A DNA stretch of 64,000 bases, taken from contig CM065320.1 in assembly GCA_033032175.1 (NCBI GenBank), positions 4,960,001-5,024,000 on the forward strand, read 5' to 3'. The notes under the pieces were generated by a model. The model saw only the letters and a program-made list of their open reading frames with translations. It had not been told where the DNA came from and did not search any database. The DNA comes from Saturnia japonica (lineage: Eukaryota > Arthropoda > Insecta > Lepidoptera > Saturniidae). This document shows positions 12,536 to 24,550 of this stretch, one piece after another; the stretch's first letter is position 1; each line of letters opens with the position of its first letter. The position numbers and the translations under genes were made by a program.

Positions 12536-15500
12536 TCAGACAATGTAAAGAGTGTTGAGGACTAGAACATGATGATTATTTTTAGCCAGGGTGACAATGT
12601 ATCCCTCAGATGTGATTTTCAATCCACAGCAACGTGAAACCTGTCAACAAACATTTTGAAATCTTAGCCGTCTTCTTAAGTTACATTTATTTACATGATA
12701 TTTATGAAGTGAAAGTACTTTGGGCACGGTAAAGAAAAAAATTTCGTTACATGATGTTATGTTACGAGTTAACGTTACGGGCGATACGCAAGGCTCCAAC
12801 GTCCACCAGTGATGTTGGAGGTACCACGGAGTACATTGACAATCACTAATGTCAAACTTGAAAATAATGTTCCCACGTTTATTTTTCTTTATTTTACGTC
12901 ACAAATAATTGGATAGTAAGATTTTAAATACTGAATTAAAGGTTTTTATTTATTAACTAGCTGTTCCCGTGGCTTCGCTCACGTGGACTACAAAATGCCC
13001 GCGCGAATCTTGCTCCCAGCTATTTTAAGACAAAAATGCTTATTGTCGTTGTTTCTTAGAAGATAGAAGTATACTCTCCCGGACTTTTTTGTAGGTCTTT
13101 TTAATGCCTATAATTATGTATGTACATTAATTTGCTATATCTCTTATGGTTTACTCAGAATAAGCCATTTAAGCGCCCGAATTGATTCACCATGACCAGT
13201 TTTTTTTATTTGTGCGGAACACTTATTATTTTTCTAAAATAAAAATAGCCCAAGTTACTCCCTATATCATCAGCTATCTATCATTGAAAGTCCCGTCAAA
13301 ATCGGTCCAACCGTTTCGGAGATTACCCGGAACAAACAGACAAACATACAGACAAAAATTAAAAAAAATGGGCTTTTAGTTATAGGTATCGTATATACTT
13401 TCATATGCATTTAGTAAAAAAACTGTTATTTTGACATTACAAACAGACACTTCAATTTTATTAATTGTATAGATTAAATATTTTGTATTATTCACCATAC
13501 CCGATAATTTGCTATTATCATCATTACATAATTAAGGAAATTATGAAATGTATAAGTGTATATAGCAAACAAATCCAAAAAAAATAAACCTAAAAAATAA
13601 CGCTTTGGTTGGCACACCAGAATCGCGATTTTATCTCCCATAATCGGCCTTCACATTTGGAGGTTTAGTGTTTTTTCAGAAAAACTTATCAATATGAGTA
13701 ATATCTGGTAGGGTTTTATGATTACTTCCGATTGGTGACATCACTATTTTAAAAACACAATAAACTAACAACAGATGAAATATGATTCTCCTCTGTGGGA
13801 ATCAAAAACGCACTGTAGGTGATGGGCGAATGTCTAGCGATACTGTGAAACGGTGTGATGGTTTCCACCAATTTTTCCTCGCGCACATCTTATCTACCTG
13901 CCACTGCGCACATCTCTGGTGGAAACGCAGCCTAATGGTTTAAAATGAATATTTATATATTGTCCGAATCCAAATTAAAATAAATAACATTTGAAGCGCG
14001 TGTAAAGATTACACGCATTTTTTTACTTGTCCTCTAAAGAATGTGCAACTACTTGTGTGTAAATTTTTGTGATCGTAACACACATATTCTCACCTTTTCT
14101 ATCAAATAGTCGTAAAAATCTCTTTCCCTTGATTGTTGCTATTGGATTTTCATTATAAATATTGGAATTAATAAATTAATAGTCATATGAACTAAAGGAA
14201 TGTTAAGTTTGAAAATGGACGAATATAAGACTAGAGGAAGACCGAAAAACGGTATGCATGCATTGTATAAGGACTGACTTATCTAATATCTATACAAATA
14301 CATAAAATTGAAGTGTCTGCTTGTAATGTAAAAATAACAGAATATATTTAGTTTATGAATAAGTTAATAGGTTAATTTATCGAGAAAAGAAGATAAGCCA
14401 CTTTGGCTCTCGTTTACCCCATTTCAGGTCACTAGATTATTACCTATTCAAAAATATAGCTGCATTTCATTTGATACATTAGCTACATTTGTTTGCTATT
14501 GCATTGCTTTTTTCTATGAAGTGTTACTTATTTTTCGAACACTTTTAATTGATGAACTATCGAAATTGCAATATCCCCTCAGTTATAATTTAATCGAGGA
14601 TGCACAACTAGACCATGATTTTTATAAACATATTAACTATTTTTAACTATTTCAAAATATGAAAAAAAAATCTTAGTAATTATAACATAAGCACGAAATG
14701 GTCTAACCTTGACATAAGGGCATTCAAACTCGGTGACAAGGCCGCCATCACGTGAGAAAACGGCGACGTGGAATTTATTGCCGTGCGAATCTCCAATAAG
14801 CACATCCCCAGCATCGGACACGTCGATCCCATTCGGAAAGTTGGTCACGGTCTCGCAACCTATACGACGTACGAATCGACCCTCGTCATCGAACACGACG
14901 ACGCAGTGCCCCTTAAAATCGCAAACGTAAAACTCTTTGCCTGTAATAAAAATAACAAGTTATTCAAATTATTCCTTTAAAAGTATTAAATCGAAGCATA
15001 GCATACCTCAACATTTTTAATGGCTTATTTTACACAATTATAACAACGGCCACAAAGATTAAACGTTTATCTACACAATCACGATTTTACAGGAGTGCTA
15101 CTTTAACGAAAGATAATAAGAACAAAGCTATATTCTTCTATTTTAAAATGTTTAGTTTATTTTATATTTCATTACTAAGAAAATGGTCGAGGACAATTAC
15201 TATAAAAACTCCAAATGTAGATATATAAAAAACGTGAATATCGTACTTTTCTGCTGTCGATAATATTTTTGATATGAATCTGGTTTAATCAAAACCTGCG
15301 AGTTTCGAGAATATGAATGGTTTTTCAATCCCAAGTTTTAAAATACTTATTTAAGCACCATACGCACAGGTGTAAAAGCGTTCCGTTAAAAATTTATTTA
15401 GGTGCAAACGAAAAAATGAGAAACATTGCGTTAAAAGGCGTATCCATATGACCAGGTACACGGCTTACTATTTCTTACGTAAGAATGGTCTTAGTGAAAG

Positions 15501-17750
15501 AACATTGTCGAAGCACATGTACCGCACCCGGGCTTTACATTTTATTAAATAGAATACGGATAAAAACACAACTGACTGAAGAGAGGTAAGGCATAGAGAA
15601 ATTTCTTTAGAGATTTCACTTTATTGGGATGTGCCCGGCTGGTGGAATACTTCCACCCTACAAAAGACCGCAGCTAAATAACCTTGTGTTGTGTTCCTGC
15701 AGTAAGTGGGGTTTCCAGAGCTCCTTGGGGTACTAGTGATACCCATATTATTAAAAGCGTTCATATGTTATGGTAGTCGCTTACTATCAGTCCTTTCCAC
15801 CTTTCTATTGTAAAAAAAAACATACACAAACCAAAGAGAAACTGATAGTTGATACCAAAATATAGTAGAAGTAGTACACTTTTTTTAACGTAATGTTTCT
15901 CATTTGTTCCTTTATACATAAATTAAATCTAAAGTATCGGTTTTAAGCTCGTGCATACGCGACTTCGTTAAAAGACTATTAAGTTATTAAGAGCTATATA
16001 TATATTTATCTTGAAGTTTCATGGGCTTGGTAAAAACTGTGTGTAAAGTAATACTGACTATCATAGATAAGGTAATAAATTACAAGACTAGGACATAGGA
16101 CTAGGACTAGGACAAAAATAAAGGACATAGAACTACGGAGGTTCTTGCCTTCTCTTTTTCTGAAGTGTCATTTTCTTTTCTAAACCTGAAAGGAATATTT
16201 CCAGTCTAATTTTTGACTTCCAAATAACTTTCCTAAAAACTTCAAAATGTGAACTAAGAGAGTTCTATAATTAGGTCATCCAATTATGTTCCAAACAATA
16301 TTAAAGTCACAATAAATGTAATTAATAAAATGTATACAAACCACTAATAGCGATATCGGATGGTTCTCTCATGCACTCACTACAATCGAACCAACGCAAG
16401 AGATCACCTTCCTCAGATAAGATGAAAACAGTAGGAGTCACACTATCTACTGCTACAATAAGCCCTTCGGCGGTAACAGCTAATCCAGCCACAATATCAA
16501 TGAACCGCACCTATTCAACACAAAATAATGAATGAAAAAAAGTCGACCAGCACGGAACGCCCGGCAGATGTGAATCATCTTACTGAATATTAAAACAAGA
16601 ACAAAAAACACCGGGTGATCCCGAAACACACCAAACCAAAAGAAAGTCACTGTGAAGATGTTTATTTTATTACTATGTGTATGGTGGTCGCAATCACAAC
16701 CAATCGCTTTTAATCTATTTATGTTTTAACATGAAACTTTGAAACGATCCAGTCTATCTATTAAAAAATACAACTCGGCTTCACACCGCCAACGTTGGGG
16801 CCAAAGAGTCACAACGCCAACAGTCACTAACGTTCGGACCAAAGCGTCGCCACGCGAACAACCGGTCTAACCCGCCACATTAGATGTTTCACATCAAATA
16901 AAGTAATATTTGTATATTAATCAGGGATGTTATTATGGATAAGAGAATTCGGATCTGGATATCGTATCGGTTTTGATTACAAATATGAAACTATATAAGA
17001 TATTCGATAGTTTAGGATATTAAAATTTAATTGTATTTAGAAGAAAAATGGGGTATTATTTGAAGCTTTGTGGGTAAACAATATTAACTATATTTAAACA
17101 ATTCTTACTTATTTTTTATTTTGGATATCAAATAGTTTCGGGAGTTCCATAACACCCCTGATTTAATATGTACTGAGTTTAATACATACAGCAATTTTCT
17201 TCAGGAAATGTCCATTTTTACTAAAAATTTGCATGCGCGACCTTTCATTACCACGATCACAAACAACAAATTTTCCCGTGGCACGAACAACAGCTACTTT
17301 GCGAGGATACCAAAGCTGTCCCTCTTCTTTTCCAGCGACTCCGAAATTAAATTTATGTGTTCCAGATTTATCGAAAACCTGCACAAATATAATATGATAA
17401 GTATAAACTAATGAGAAAGAATAATGTAATAGTTAGTGGAATAAAATGTACCGTTATACGATGATTGTTTGTATCAGCAACAATAATGTCTTCATCATTA
17501 CCAAGGCAGAAGCCATGAGGAGAGTTAAACTGGCCCTTGCCACCACCAAGTTGACCAAACTTGAATCTAATGTGCATGGGTGTTGCTTTTGTGGCACGTA
17601 CTAGAGGTGCGGGTGGTGCTACGAGAGCGGCTTCTTCGGCAGCAGTCAGTATAGGTCGCCCAGGAGAAACTCCACGAGGTCCAACTCCACCCATCCCTCC
17701 CACTCCACCTACCGCACCCACGCCACCTACTCCGCCAAAACCGTTTACTT
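12536..17750 (-). CDS. mei-P26: mei-P26 coding exons 4-8: glycine-rich spacer and NHL propeller
   Basis: Exon 4 (17452-17750) opens with a Gly/Val-rich spacer, then the first NHL blade ('[12 protein letters not shown]'). Exons 5 (17190-17378), 6 (16342-16510) and 7 (14708-14940) carry the middle blades ('GEEDLL'-type turns, '[19 protein letters not shown]', '[10 protein letters not shown]'). Exon 8 (12536-12640) is a 34-codon terminal exon beginning '[14 protein letters not shown]' and closing the last blade before TGA. Exon junction phases are 1, 0, 0, 1, 0. NHL propellers of this family bind single-stranded RNA and partner proteins. The last exon is separated by a 2.07-kb intron containing a Helitron. 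Confidence 0.9.
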
Positions 17751-20518
17751 CTGGAATACACATTTGTTTTTAAATTGCGGTATATTCTAAAAAATCGCCA
17801 ATATTTTACCCAATATAAAGAAATGTAGCAACCTAAGTTAACATGCTATGCATCAAAGGACGACTTGGTCTTAAGTTCATTTAACTAAAAACAGTGAAAG
17901 ATCCTTATTCCCCAATTTTTACTTATAGTTCATATTTAGGATTTATCCAAGCAAACAATAAAAAATGATCCGCCCGTTATATTATATGCTTTCATCAAAA
18001 TATTTTTCTGAATGTCTTTCTTAACTGAAAGCTCTTTTGAAAACGTAGCACATTTTAAATCAGAAAAATTATAAAATTTATATGGGAAATAGTTTTCTAA
18101 AATTATTTTTTTTATTTACAAATTAATAATATATATTTTCATTTAATGTTGCGTATCCAATGTACTTATTGTGTTTTTAAAATAGTGGTGTCACCTATCG
18201 GTAATAATTGCAAACCCATATGAGATATTATTTATACCTATTGATAAGATTTTTTTTTTTTTCAATAACATTGAACCTTCATATGTAAAGTCCAAATAAG
18301 GCAGACAAATTCGCATTTCTCGTGGGTCAACCAAAGCATTCTTTTTTTGTTTTGAAGTTGTTTGCCATAAAATCAAATAATTGTACCATAAAATATACGA
18401 TAGCCAAACACTACAAAAAAAATTGTGGCATTATTTTCAAGTTTGACATTCGTCCTTGTCAACTCACTCCACGGGAATAAAAAACGCAGTACAAGTATAT
18501 GGAGAAAAGCAAACAATATTATAAATATTAAAGTTAATCCTACAATTCTTACCAGTATTCAATCCAAGTTTAGCAAGGGCTTGTAAGTTATTGTATGCAT
18601 GCGCAGAGTTGAGGTCTCCAGCAAGCAACTCTGCAAGAGTGAATGATGGAGCTGGAGATGCATGAGGTGGAGGTTGTACATCCTTTTCAGCAATACTGGC
18701 CAGTTGTTGTAAATTATATTCTACCATGGATACTCCTACACCAGCGACGGATCCAACGCCTGTTACACTGTTCATATTAACACCTGGCATAATACTAGAA
18801 GTATTAACTCCAACTCCAGCAACAGATCCAACCATACCAGGAACTCCTACTATGTTTCCAACACTAGATACTCCAGTTACGCGACGTGCACCCACAAGAG
18901 GATAATCATCAAAAACTGATGCATTGGTCACAGACACCGCAGGCGAATGCGAATTCGATGTCACTGACATAATAGCAGAAGATTCGCTGGCTCGTTTACG
19001 CTCTTCTGCGCGGGAAGTCTCAGTACGAAATGTTCCAAATGTGTCTTCTATAATTGAATCACATTTGTCTATTTTGGTGATGAATTCCAAAGAATAATCG
19101 ACGTCAAATTCTGGCGCACCTTCAAGTAGTCGTGCAAACTGGGAGGCTACAGTTTTCTTCAACATTACAAGCTCTGTACCATCACCACGGTGAAGTAATC
19201 TGGCTGCAAACTTACAAGCGCAATCGAGTCTCTGAACTGTTTTATCAACACGGTCAAACAAGTCCATTACTTTTAGTTCTCTCTCCTTATGCAAACGCTC
19301 AAGTTCTTCAAGAGCTCTGTCACGTCGCCTGTCTAAAGCTGCTTTATAGGAACGGTGAGCTTCATTAATAACATTTTCAGCTTCATCACGCTGGCGTTGC
19401 AAATCACCCAATGCGTCATCGAGCCTTGCAGATGCACTACCTGCTGTAGCAGCACGAGCGTTTGCTTCCACAATAAAATTACGGAGTTCAGCACGAATGT
19501 TAGGTTCAGCATCAACAATTCGTTCACAACGATGTTCACCGACTTTATGATCTACAGTCAAACATTCAGTGCAGGCGCCTACTTCACACTCGCAGCAATA
19601 AAATTTTAGACTTTCTCCTGCATGTCGTGCACAAAATATTGGTTTGTGTACTGCAGATTTTTCCTTAGAAGACCGTAGAGCATCAAAGGGTACAACTCTG
19701 TGATTTTCAAAGCATCTCATGAATTCGTGAGCTGAATTGCAGTTGGAACAAAGAAAATGGGAACAATCAGTGCATCTAGCAACTGCAGGTTCTTTACTTT
19801 TGCAACAAGTGCAAACAACAGACTGATCCATTGCAGACACATCCAAGATATTGGTAAGCACATAATCTGAAGGTAGTGAAGCTGCCCCCCCACCAGGCAT
19901 CTGTAAAATATTCATGTACCATAAATACAGAAATAAATGTTGACACAATTTTTATTTTTTAAATTACATTTGCGTTATTTTATTTTATCAATGTAGTGGG
20001 CGCCTCTAATAGGTTCGCATATCTGTTTTAAGACTTAAAATGAATTATAAAAATGGCTCAAATAAAATAAGCGCGCTGTTGGCGCTTCTTTAATAAATAA
20101 ATAAACACAAAAAATTATATAACCTTCGTTTCCTGATTGCACATCGGACACTCCACAGCCAAATCGAATTTTAATGAATCACCAGCTTCATTAACCATCA
20201 ACTTGTCAATACAGGCCTCACAGAATATATGAAGACAGGATAATACTCGAGGACTGCAGAGCTTATTTCTGTGTAAAAATAACAACTATTAAAATTATAT
20301 GGTTACAAAATATCAAAAGTTTGTAAAAATTGATTATTGAATATTTATTTATATTCAAACCCTCTTAAAAGTATACAAACTATAGGAGATAAATAGCAAA
20401 CTCACTCGCAAATTTTACAATTTTGTTCTTTTTTTCCATTATCAGTCGACTCTAGAGAACCTTCATCACCAAGGCTAATCAAAGCATCCCCAAAAAGCTC
20501 CCCATTAATTTCTTCCAT
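12536..20518 (-). CDS. mei-P26: mei-P26 orthologue, TRIM-NHL protein (8 coding exons)
   Basis: Coding exons in gene order are 20518-20406, 20268-20124, 19900-18553, 17750-17452, 17378-17190, 16510-16342, 14940-14708 and 12640-12536. All introns are GT-AG, and the summed 2601 nt gives 866 residues plus a TGA stop. The start ATG (20518) follows an in-frame TAA 9 nt upstream and has a good AAAATGG context. Domain order is RING (about 34-85), B-box 1 (116-156), B-box 2 (176-211), coiled coil (about 217-320), a Ser/Gly/Val-rich linker, and an NHL propeller (about 595-866). In Drosophila, Mei-P26 is an RNA-binding translational regulator and presumptive ubiquitin ligase acting in germline differentiation. 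The NHL segments '[12 protein letters not shown]' and '[17 protein letters not shown]' and the presence of a RING favour mei-P26 over brat, which lacks one. Introns 1, 5 and 7 hold repeats, but no exon looks damaged. Confidence 0.92.
12957..13473 (-). mobile_element. Non-autonomous Helitron (copy 1)
   Basis: Read on the minus strand it starts 'TCTATACAATTAAT' and ends 'CAGCTAG', lying exactly between a 5' A (13474) and a 3' T (12956), the canonical Helitron target. No Rep/helicase coding. It is about 80 percent similar to the copy at 20869-21392 along its whole length, sharing the inner phrase 'CGGTCCAACCGTTTCGGAGA' as read on the plus strand. It lies in mei-P26 intron 7. Confidence 0.85.
13861..13926. 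repeat. Short inverted-repeat element
   Basis: 'GTTTCCACCA' at the left end is mirrored exactly by 'TGGTGGAAAC' at the right, around a 46-bp core with two 'GCGCACATCT'-like words. Likely a small MITE remnant in mei-P26 intron 7. Confidence 0.45.
14289..14350 (+). mobile_element. Helitron 5'-end fragment
   Basis: 'TCTATACAAATACATAAAAT' followed by 'TTGAAGTGTCTGCTTGTAAT' matches the 5' terminus of the Helitrons at 12957-13473 and 20869-21392, here in plus orientation and truncated after about 60 bp. Confidence 0.65.
15575..15815. repeat. Dispersed retroelement-like repeat (copy 1)
   Basis: This stretch and 36640-36925 share an ordered set of words: 'GAGAAATTTCTTT', 'TGGTGGAATAC', 'CCACCC', 'AAATAACCTTGT' and 'GAGCTC'. 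The pair is clearly one family, probably a SINE or the 3' end of a LINE. No open frame survives. Confidence 0.6.
18553..19900 (-). CDS. mei-P26: mei-P26 coding exon 3: B-boxes, coiled coil, linker
   Basis: This 1348-bp exon begins ATGCCTGG directly after a CAG acceptor; that methionine is internal (residue 87), not the start. It encodes B-box 1 with '[14 protein letters not shown]', B-box 2 with '[13 protein letters not shown]' and 'DHKVGEHRC', then about 100 residues of charged coiled coil. A low-complexity linker follows, with repeated Ser/Val/Gly words such as '[10 protein letters not shown]'. The open frame continues upstream into the intron at 19901-19948, but the acceptor and RING exons show that stretch is not coding. 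Confidence 0.9.
20124..20518 (-). CDS. mei-P26: mei-P26 coding exons 1-2: RING finger
   Basis: Exon 1 (20406-20518) encodes a short acidic leader and the first C-x2-C pair ('NCKIC'), ending in phase 2. Exon 2 (20124-20268) supplies the rest of a C3HC4 RING: '[11 protein letters not shown]' and a final 'CPMC'. It ends in phase 0 at a GTTATA donor. The intron (20269-20405) is only 137 bp and splits the RING after its first cysteine pair. All eight zinc ligands are present, so E3 activity is plausible, although substrates are not predictable from sequence. Confidence 0.9.
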
Positions 20519-20576
20519 TTTGACTTAAAATTATAAAAATGTATAATGTAAATTCTTGACCACACTCAATAAGAAT
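20519..20576 (-). other. mei-P26: mei-P26 5' UTR segment with splice acceptor
   Basis: On the minus strand, 'ATTTTTTCTTCATTGTTCCAG' ends at 20577 and makes a strong polypyrimidine-AG acceptor 58 nt before the start codon. This implies at least one non-coding upstream exon to the right. An in-frame TAA lies inside the segment, confirming it is untranslated in this frame. Confidence 0.5.
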
Positions 20577-20654
20577 CTGGAACAATGAAGAAAAAATACA
20601 AATATTATTTTATACATTTATATTATATACTAACTGGTACCCGCGACTTCTTCA

Positions 20655-20860
20655 GCCTATTTTTGAATATAGACGGACTGATCTCTGAACACGACAAACC
20701 AAAAGAAAATCATAGATGGGTTTATCACTATGTGTATGGTGGTCGCAATCTTTACCACCCCCCGCTATATTACTGCATATACACCGGCTGAATTCAGAAC
20801 ACGACAAACCAAAAAAATCATAGATGGGTTTATCACTACGTGTATAGTATTGTCATTATA
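20655..20860. repeat. Tandemly repeated dispersed element
   Basis: The phrases 'CACGACAAACCAAAA' and 'ATCATAGATGGGTTTATCAC' occur twice about 120 bp apart. Related text recurs near 16620-16700 and at 29470-29510, so this is an interspersed family with a local duplication. Confidence 0.6.
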
Positions 20861-20868
20861 TGCCAATA

Positions 20869-21392
20869 CTAGCTGTGCCCGAAGCTTCGCTCACGTGGAC
20901 TACAAAATTCTCGAGCGAATCTTGCTCCCCGCTCCCGGCTATTTAAAGACAAAAATGCTATTGTGAGTGTTCCTTAAAAGATAGATGTATACTCTTCCAG
21001 ACTTTTTTGTAGGTCTTTTTAATGTCTACAATTGTTTTGTACATTAATTTGCTATATCTCTTGTGGTTTACTCAGCGTAAGCTATTTAAGCGCCCGAACT
21101 GATTCACCATGACCAGTTTTTTTATTTGTGCGGAACCCTAATTTGTTTTCTAAAATAAAAGTAGCCTAAGTTACTCCCTATAAATTCAGCTAAACCAGTA
21201 AAAATCACGACAAAATCGGTCCAACCGTTTCGGAGATTACCCGGAACCTACAGACAGACAGACAGACAAAAATTTTAAAAATGAGTTTTTTGTTATATGT
21301 ATCGTATATACTTTCATATGCATTTAGTAAAAAGCTGTTATTTTGACATTACAGATAGACACTTCAATTGTATTAATTGTATAGACTATAGA
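20869..21392 (-). mobile_element. Non-autonomous Helitron (copy 2)
   Basis: The minus-strand 3' end 'CAGCTAG' abuts T (complement of A at 20868), and the 5' end reads 'TCTATAGTCTATACAATT' after A. The body matches copy 1 throughout, including 'GCTTCGCTCACGTGGACTAC' on the plus strand. No coding capacity. It lies upstream of the mei-P26 coding exons. Confidence 0.8.
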
Positions 21393-22190
21393 TGAATCCA
21401 ACGCATTATCCGTCCCAATAAAACTTCAAAAATAATTCAAATCATTCTTATTATGGCGGATTACGGGAAGGTTTTTGAAAAACGTGAAACCACTTTTATT
21501 TCTTTCTTACCAAAAGCATAAATATAAATTTTCATATCCCTAATTTGAGACATGATGGGTTCTCCATACAAACTTTCACCAGATGTGGTTTAACAAAATG
21601 AAATAATTCACTTGTAGCAAAACTGTATAATCCAGATAATTTACGATAGGTATATCGCTTAGGACATATAAACTCCCGCGAGCCGCGGTTGATGGAGCAC
21701 GTCACATTTCAATCATAAAATAAAACAGTAATTATGCAGTACTGCGTAGTTAAATAGTTTAAAAGCACTCCAGCCAATCTTAAAAAGAATACTGGAGTAT
21801 AATTTCACAGGTAAGTATTATAAATACAATACATTTCTTATTAAGTATAACAATATCAATAAATCAACAAACCAGTTGGCGTTGACAACGATATCATTTC
21901 ATAATTACTGCGCATGTGCATAATAAATCAACAAACCTGTTGGCGGGGCAGCCGATTTCATTTCCCAATTACCGTACATGAGCATTAGTGTTCCCATATT
22001 TTGCTCTTACAAACTTTCATCCCCTATCTTCTACCCTTAAAGTCTTATTTTCGCTACAAAATGTACCCTATGTCCTTTTCCAATCTATCTATATATACCA
22101 AAATTCATCAAAGTTAGTTCAGCGGTATAGGCGTGAAAACGTAACAGACAGACATACACTTTCGCATTTATAAAATTAGTATAGATTATT
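21393..22190. repeat. Decayed Helitron-like and unassigned repeat DNA
   Basis: The right part (about 22000-22185) has the typical end phrase of this Helitron-like class ('AACAGACAGACATACACTTT') and finishes 'TTAGTATAGATT'. 'AATAAATCAACAAACC' occurs twice (near 21858 and 21920) as a local duplication. Nothing coding. Confidence 0.45.
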
Positions 22191-23080
22191 TGAATACATA
22201 ATTTAGACTTTAGGAGATAATGAAAAATTAAAATACTTTGTTTTTGCGGGAAGTTATAACAATTTTATTATGGTGAGCTACACGGGTGCGTAAGCAGTGC
22301 GGAATTTGTCGGATAAAATTAAAATGGATGAATATGATAAAAAAGTTTTTTTTATGATATAAAGAATAAAAATAGATTCTGATTTAATCATTATAGGAAC
22401 AAAAAAATATAAATCAAAACTTTGATGTTTTCATGTTGATGAAATAGTATATATATTTTTTTTAAATAAAATATTTATATATAATTGTTTTAAATCATAT
22501 AAGTCACCTGTACTTATAAAGTAATCGAATAATCTTCGGTTTTGTTGTTTCAAGGGTAAACATTGAAATAAATCGGCTTTTACATGAAAAATCTTTTTTT
22601 TATTATTTTCATTATGGCATACCTTTACGACCAATTTGTGGATTTAAGAGGTTATTCTACATCGACAAAGATATTTAAAAAAATTGTTTCATAATTGAGA
22701 AATATCAGAGAAAAAAAATTATTACGAGAAAAATCACATGTTTCAAACGGTTATTATAAAGATTACGGGTTGTTATTCTGTCCGATTATAGCCTTTATAT
22801 GGCTATAAGTGTGACCATATTTCATTCAAATCGGTCAAGCCCAGTTTCTGTTTTTTCCATTTATTCAAAAACCTAAGTAGATAAAGATCTGAAACTTGTC
22901 GAATCAACATCTTATTAGTACCAATATACCCTCAAATGATGATCCCGATAACCCTAAGGATTTAGAATGCTTATCGCCCTATGACCTTTGTAATCCAGCA
23001 TATTAACTTCATATTTATAATTGTCAAAACTATTTCTCTCTACTCTCATGCTATCTTTTGTATAGAACAAATGATAATAG
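22191..23080. other. Intergenic, nothing recognised
   Basis: AT-rich, no credible reading frame or terminal repeat. Confidence 0.5.
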
Positions 23081-23088
23081 TACATTAT

Positions 23089-23199
23089 GGTACAAGTGTG
23101 TAATGTTGGTGATTACCGCTGAGGCGCCATTGAGACCCGAGCCGTTATGTGAGGGTCTTAGAGAGCCGAGGACGGTAATCACCAATACACACTTGTATC
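23089..23199. repeat. Long imperfect inverted repeat
   Basis: 'GTACAAGTGTGTAATGTTGG' with 'TGATTACCG' (left arm, 23089-23119) is mirrored by 'CGGTAATCACCAATACACAC' with 'TTGTA' (right arm, 23172-23199). Inside, 'GAGACCC' and 'GGGTCTTAGAG' pair again. Probably a transposon terminus folded back on itself. Confidence 0.6.
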
Positions 23200-23245
23200 A
23201 TACGACGTTTTTCAACACACTTGTGAAGAAAATAATAATAAAAAA

Positions 23246-23362
23246 TCATTTTTCCTTGGAGTTTTCAGGTAGTAAACTTTGCATAACGTTAAGGGCTTCA
23301 CATCTTATATCGGGCGGTGTACAACATAAATCATTTTCTTCATAACTAGTACTTGTAGACAT
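23246..23362 (-). pseudogene. Truncated N-terminus of a transposon-type protein (Crypton-like?)
   Basis: A 38-codon frame starts ATGTCTACAAG and ends with 'MQSLLPENSKEK' before TGA. From memory, the 'LLPxKSKEKYE' type of phrase is typical of the N-terminus of Crypton/tyrosine-recombinase-like proteins widespread in insects; here the frame stops exactly where the conserved region would begin. It is flanked on the left by the inverted repeat at 23089-23199. Could be only a MITE that retains a gene start. Confidence 0.35.
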
Positions 23363-23819
23363 TTTAATTAATAAATAACTAAAATTTCAACAGTGACGAG
23401 TTGTGAATTTTATTTCGCTATGGCGGGAAAAATTAATCAATTTGCGCGCGCATCTAACAATGGCGATCGGCCATAGACTAAAGGAATGAGGTTTCTTTTT
23501 TTTTGGCTTTCCGCAGATAGTGTTTTAGCCACGTATAAAATGGGGAATTTAAAGTTTTCTTTATTACAGAGAAAACAAAAGTTATATTTCAGTGAAAGTA
23601 TTATTTATTAAACACGTACAAGTTGAAATTATCTATTTAAATACGAAGTTGTATGAAATGAGCAAGCAATAGGTACATTAATTTATTTGTTCTATTGATC
23701 ATAATTTTTTTTGTATCGAAACTTTTTTAAGCACAAAGCAACTCTACCAATAAAATAAAAAAAAAAAACTCTATAACTCACTTGTGAATAATAGCAATGA
23801 AAAAGTCACAGTTTAATTA

Positions 23820-23885
23820 CAGGTGTCATTATGTGCCTAATTGTGGTGATATTAGAGCCACTTTATGAGCAAGTGTGTTGAAAAA
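23820..23885. repeat. Repeat end related to 23205-23225
   Basis: On the minus strand 'TTTTTTCAACACACTTGCTC' repeats the 'GTTTTTCAACACACTTG' found at 23207-23223, so the interval 23.2-23.9 kb is bounded by related words in opposite orientation. Confidence 0.4.
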
Positions 23886-23937
23886 ATATATTACTACTAT
23901 AGAAGTGAGTGATACAACTAATATTCATAGTCATATC

Positions 23938-24491
23938 TATACCATTTCCATTTCTTTATTTTCTCGGTGACAGCTCCTGTGAAAACTTGAACGAGCGTCT
24001 TTTTTACATTATGTATGCATTATTTTATAAAAATATGACGTTTACACACATACAAGGTTATACCAGAGTCGGAGAAACTGATAGGGATGGAGCTATATCG
24101 ATAAATGTAACACGACAACAGACCCGATATTTTTTTACAAAATGTAAGAAAGTAAACTACTGCCGGATACTTTTGTACAAATTTATTAACTAATATTATA
24201 TTTCATTACAATATGTTACACGTATTAATTCTTGATTGATAATGCCAACTTCTTCAAAATTTTCGAAGCTGTTGTAAAATAAGTAGGTATAGGTAGGTAC
24301 TCGACAATGAAACGAAATAGTTATAACGACAGGTAATCTTTATTTATTTATTTTAATCAAAATCTGATGAATCGTCACTGTCGTAATCGTAAAAAATATA
24401 TGCCATCGATATCATTACTTATTTGGTCACAACACTACAACTATCAAATTAGAACTGGTATCGAGAAAATAAAGAAATGGAAATAGTATAG
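23938..24491. mobile_element. MITE with 30-bp terminal inverted repeats
   Basis: The left terminus 'CTATACCATTTCCATTTCTT' continuing 'TATTTTCTCG' (23938-23967) is mirrored at 24462-24491 with one mismatch. The 554-bp interior has no domain-bearing frame. A lone copy of the same terminus stands at 30672-30697, so the family is dispersed. Confidence 0.7.
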
Positions 24492-24550
24492 TAGTAGTTT
24501 TCTTATCCATCACTATGATATTCTCCTGACATATATATACTTATATTCTT

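Noticed and set aside
17561..17773. Pro/Thr-rich plus-strand frame opposite mei-P26 exon 4
   Set aside because: It is the shadow of the Gly-rich coding stretch on the minus strand.
19901..19948. Upstream extension of mei-P26 exon 3 with its own ATG
   Set aside because: The AG acceptor at 19901-19902 and the in-phase RING exons show it is intron.
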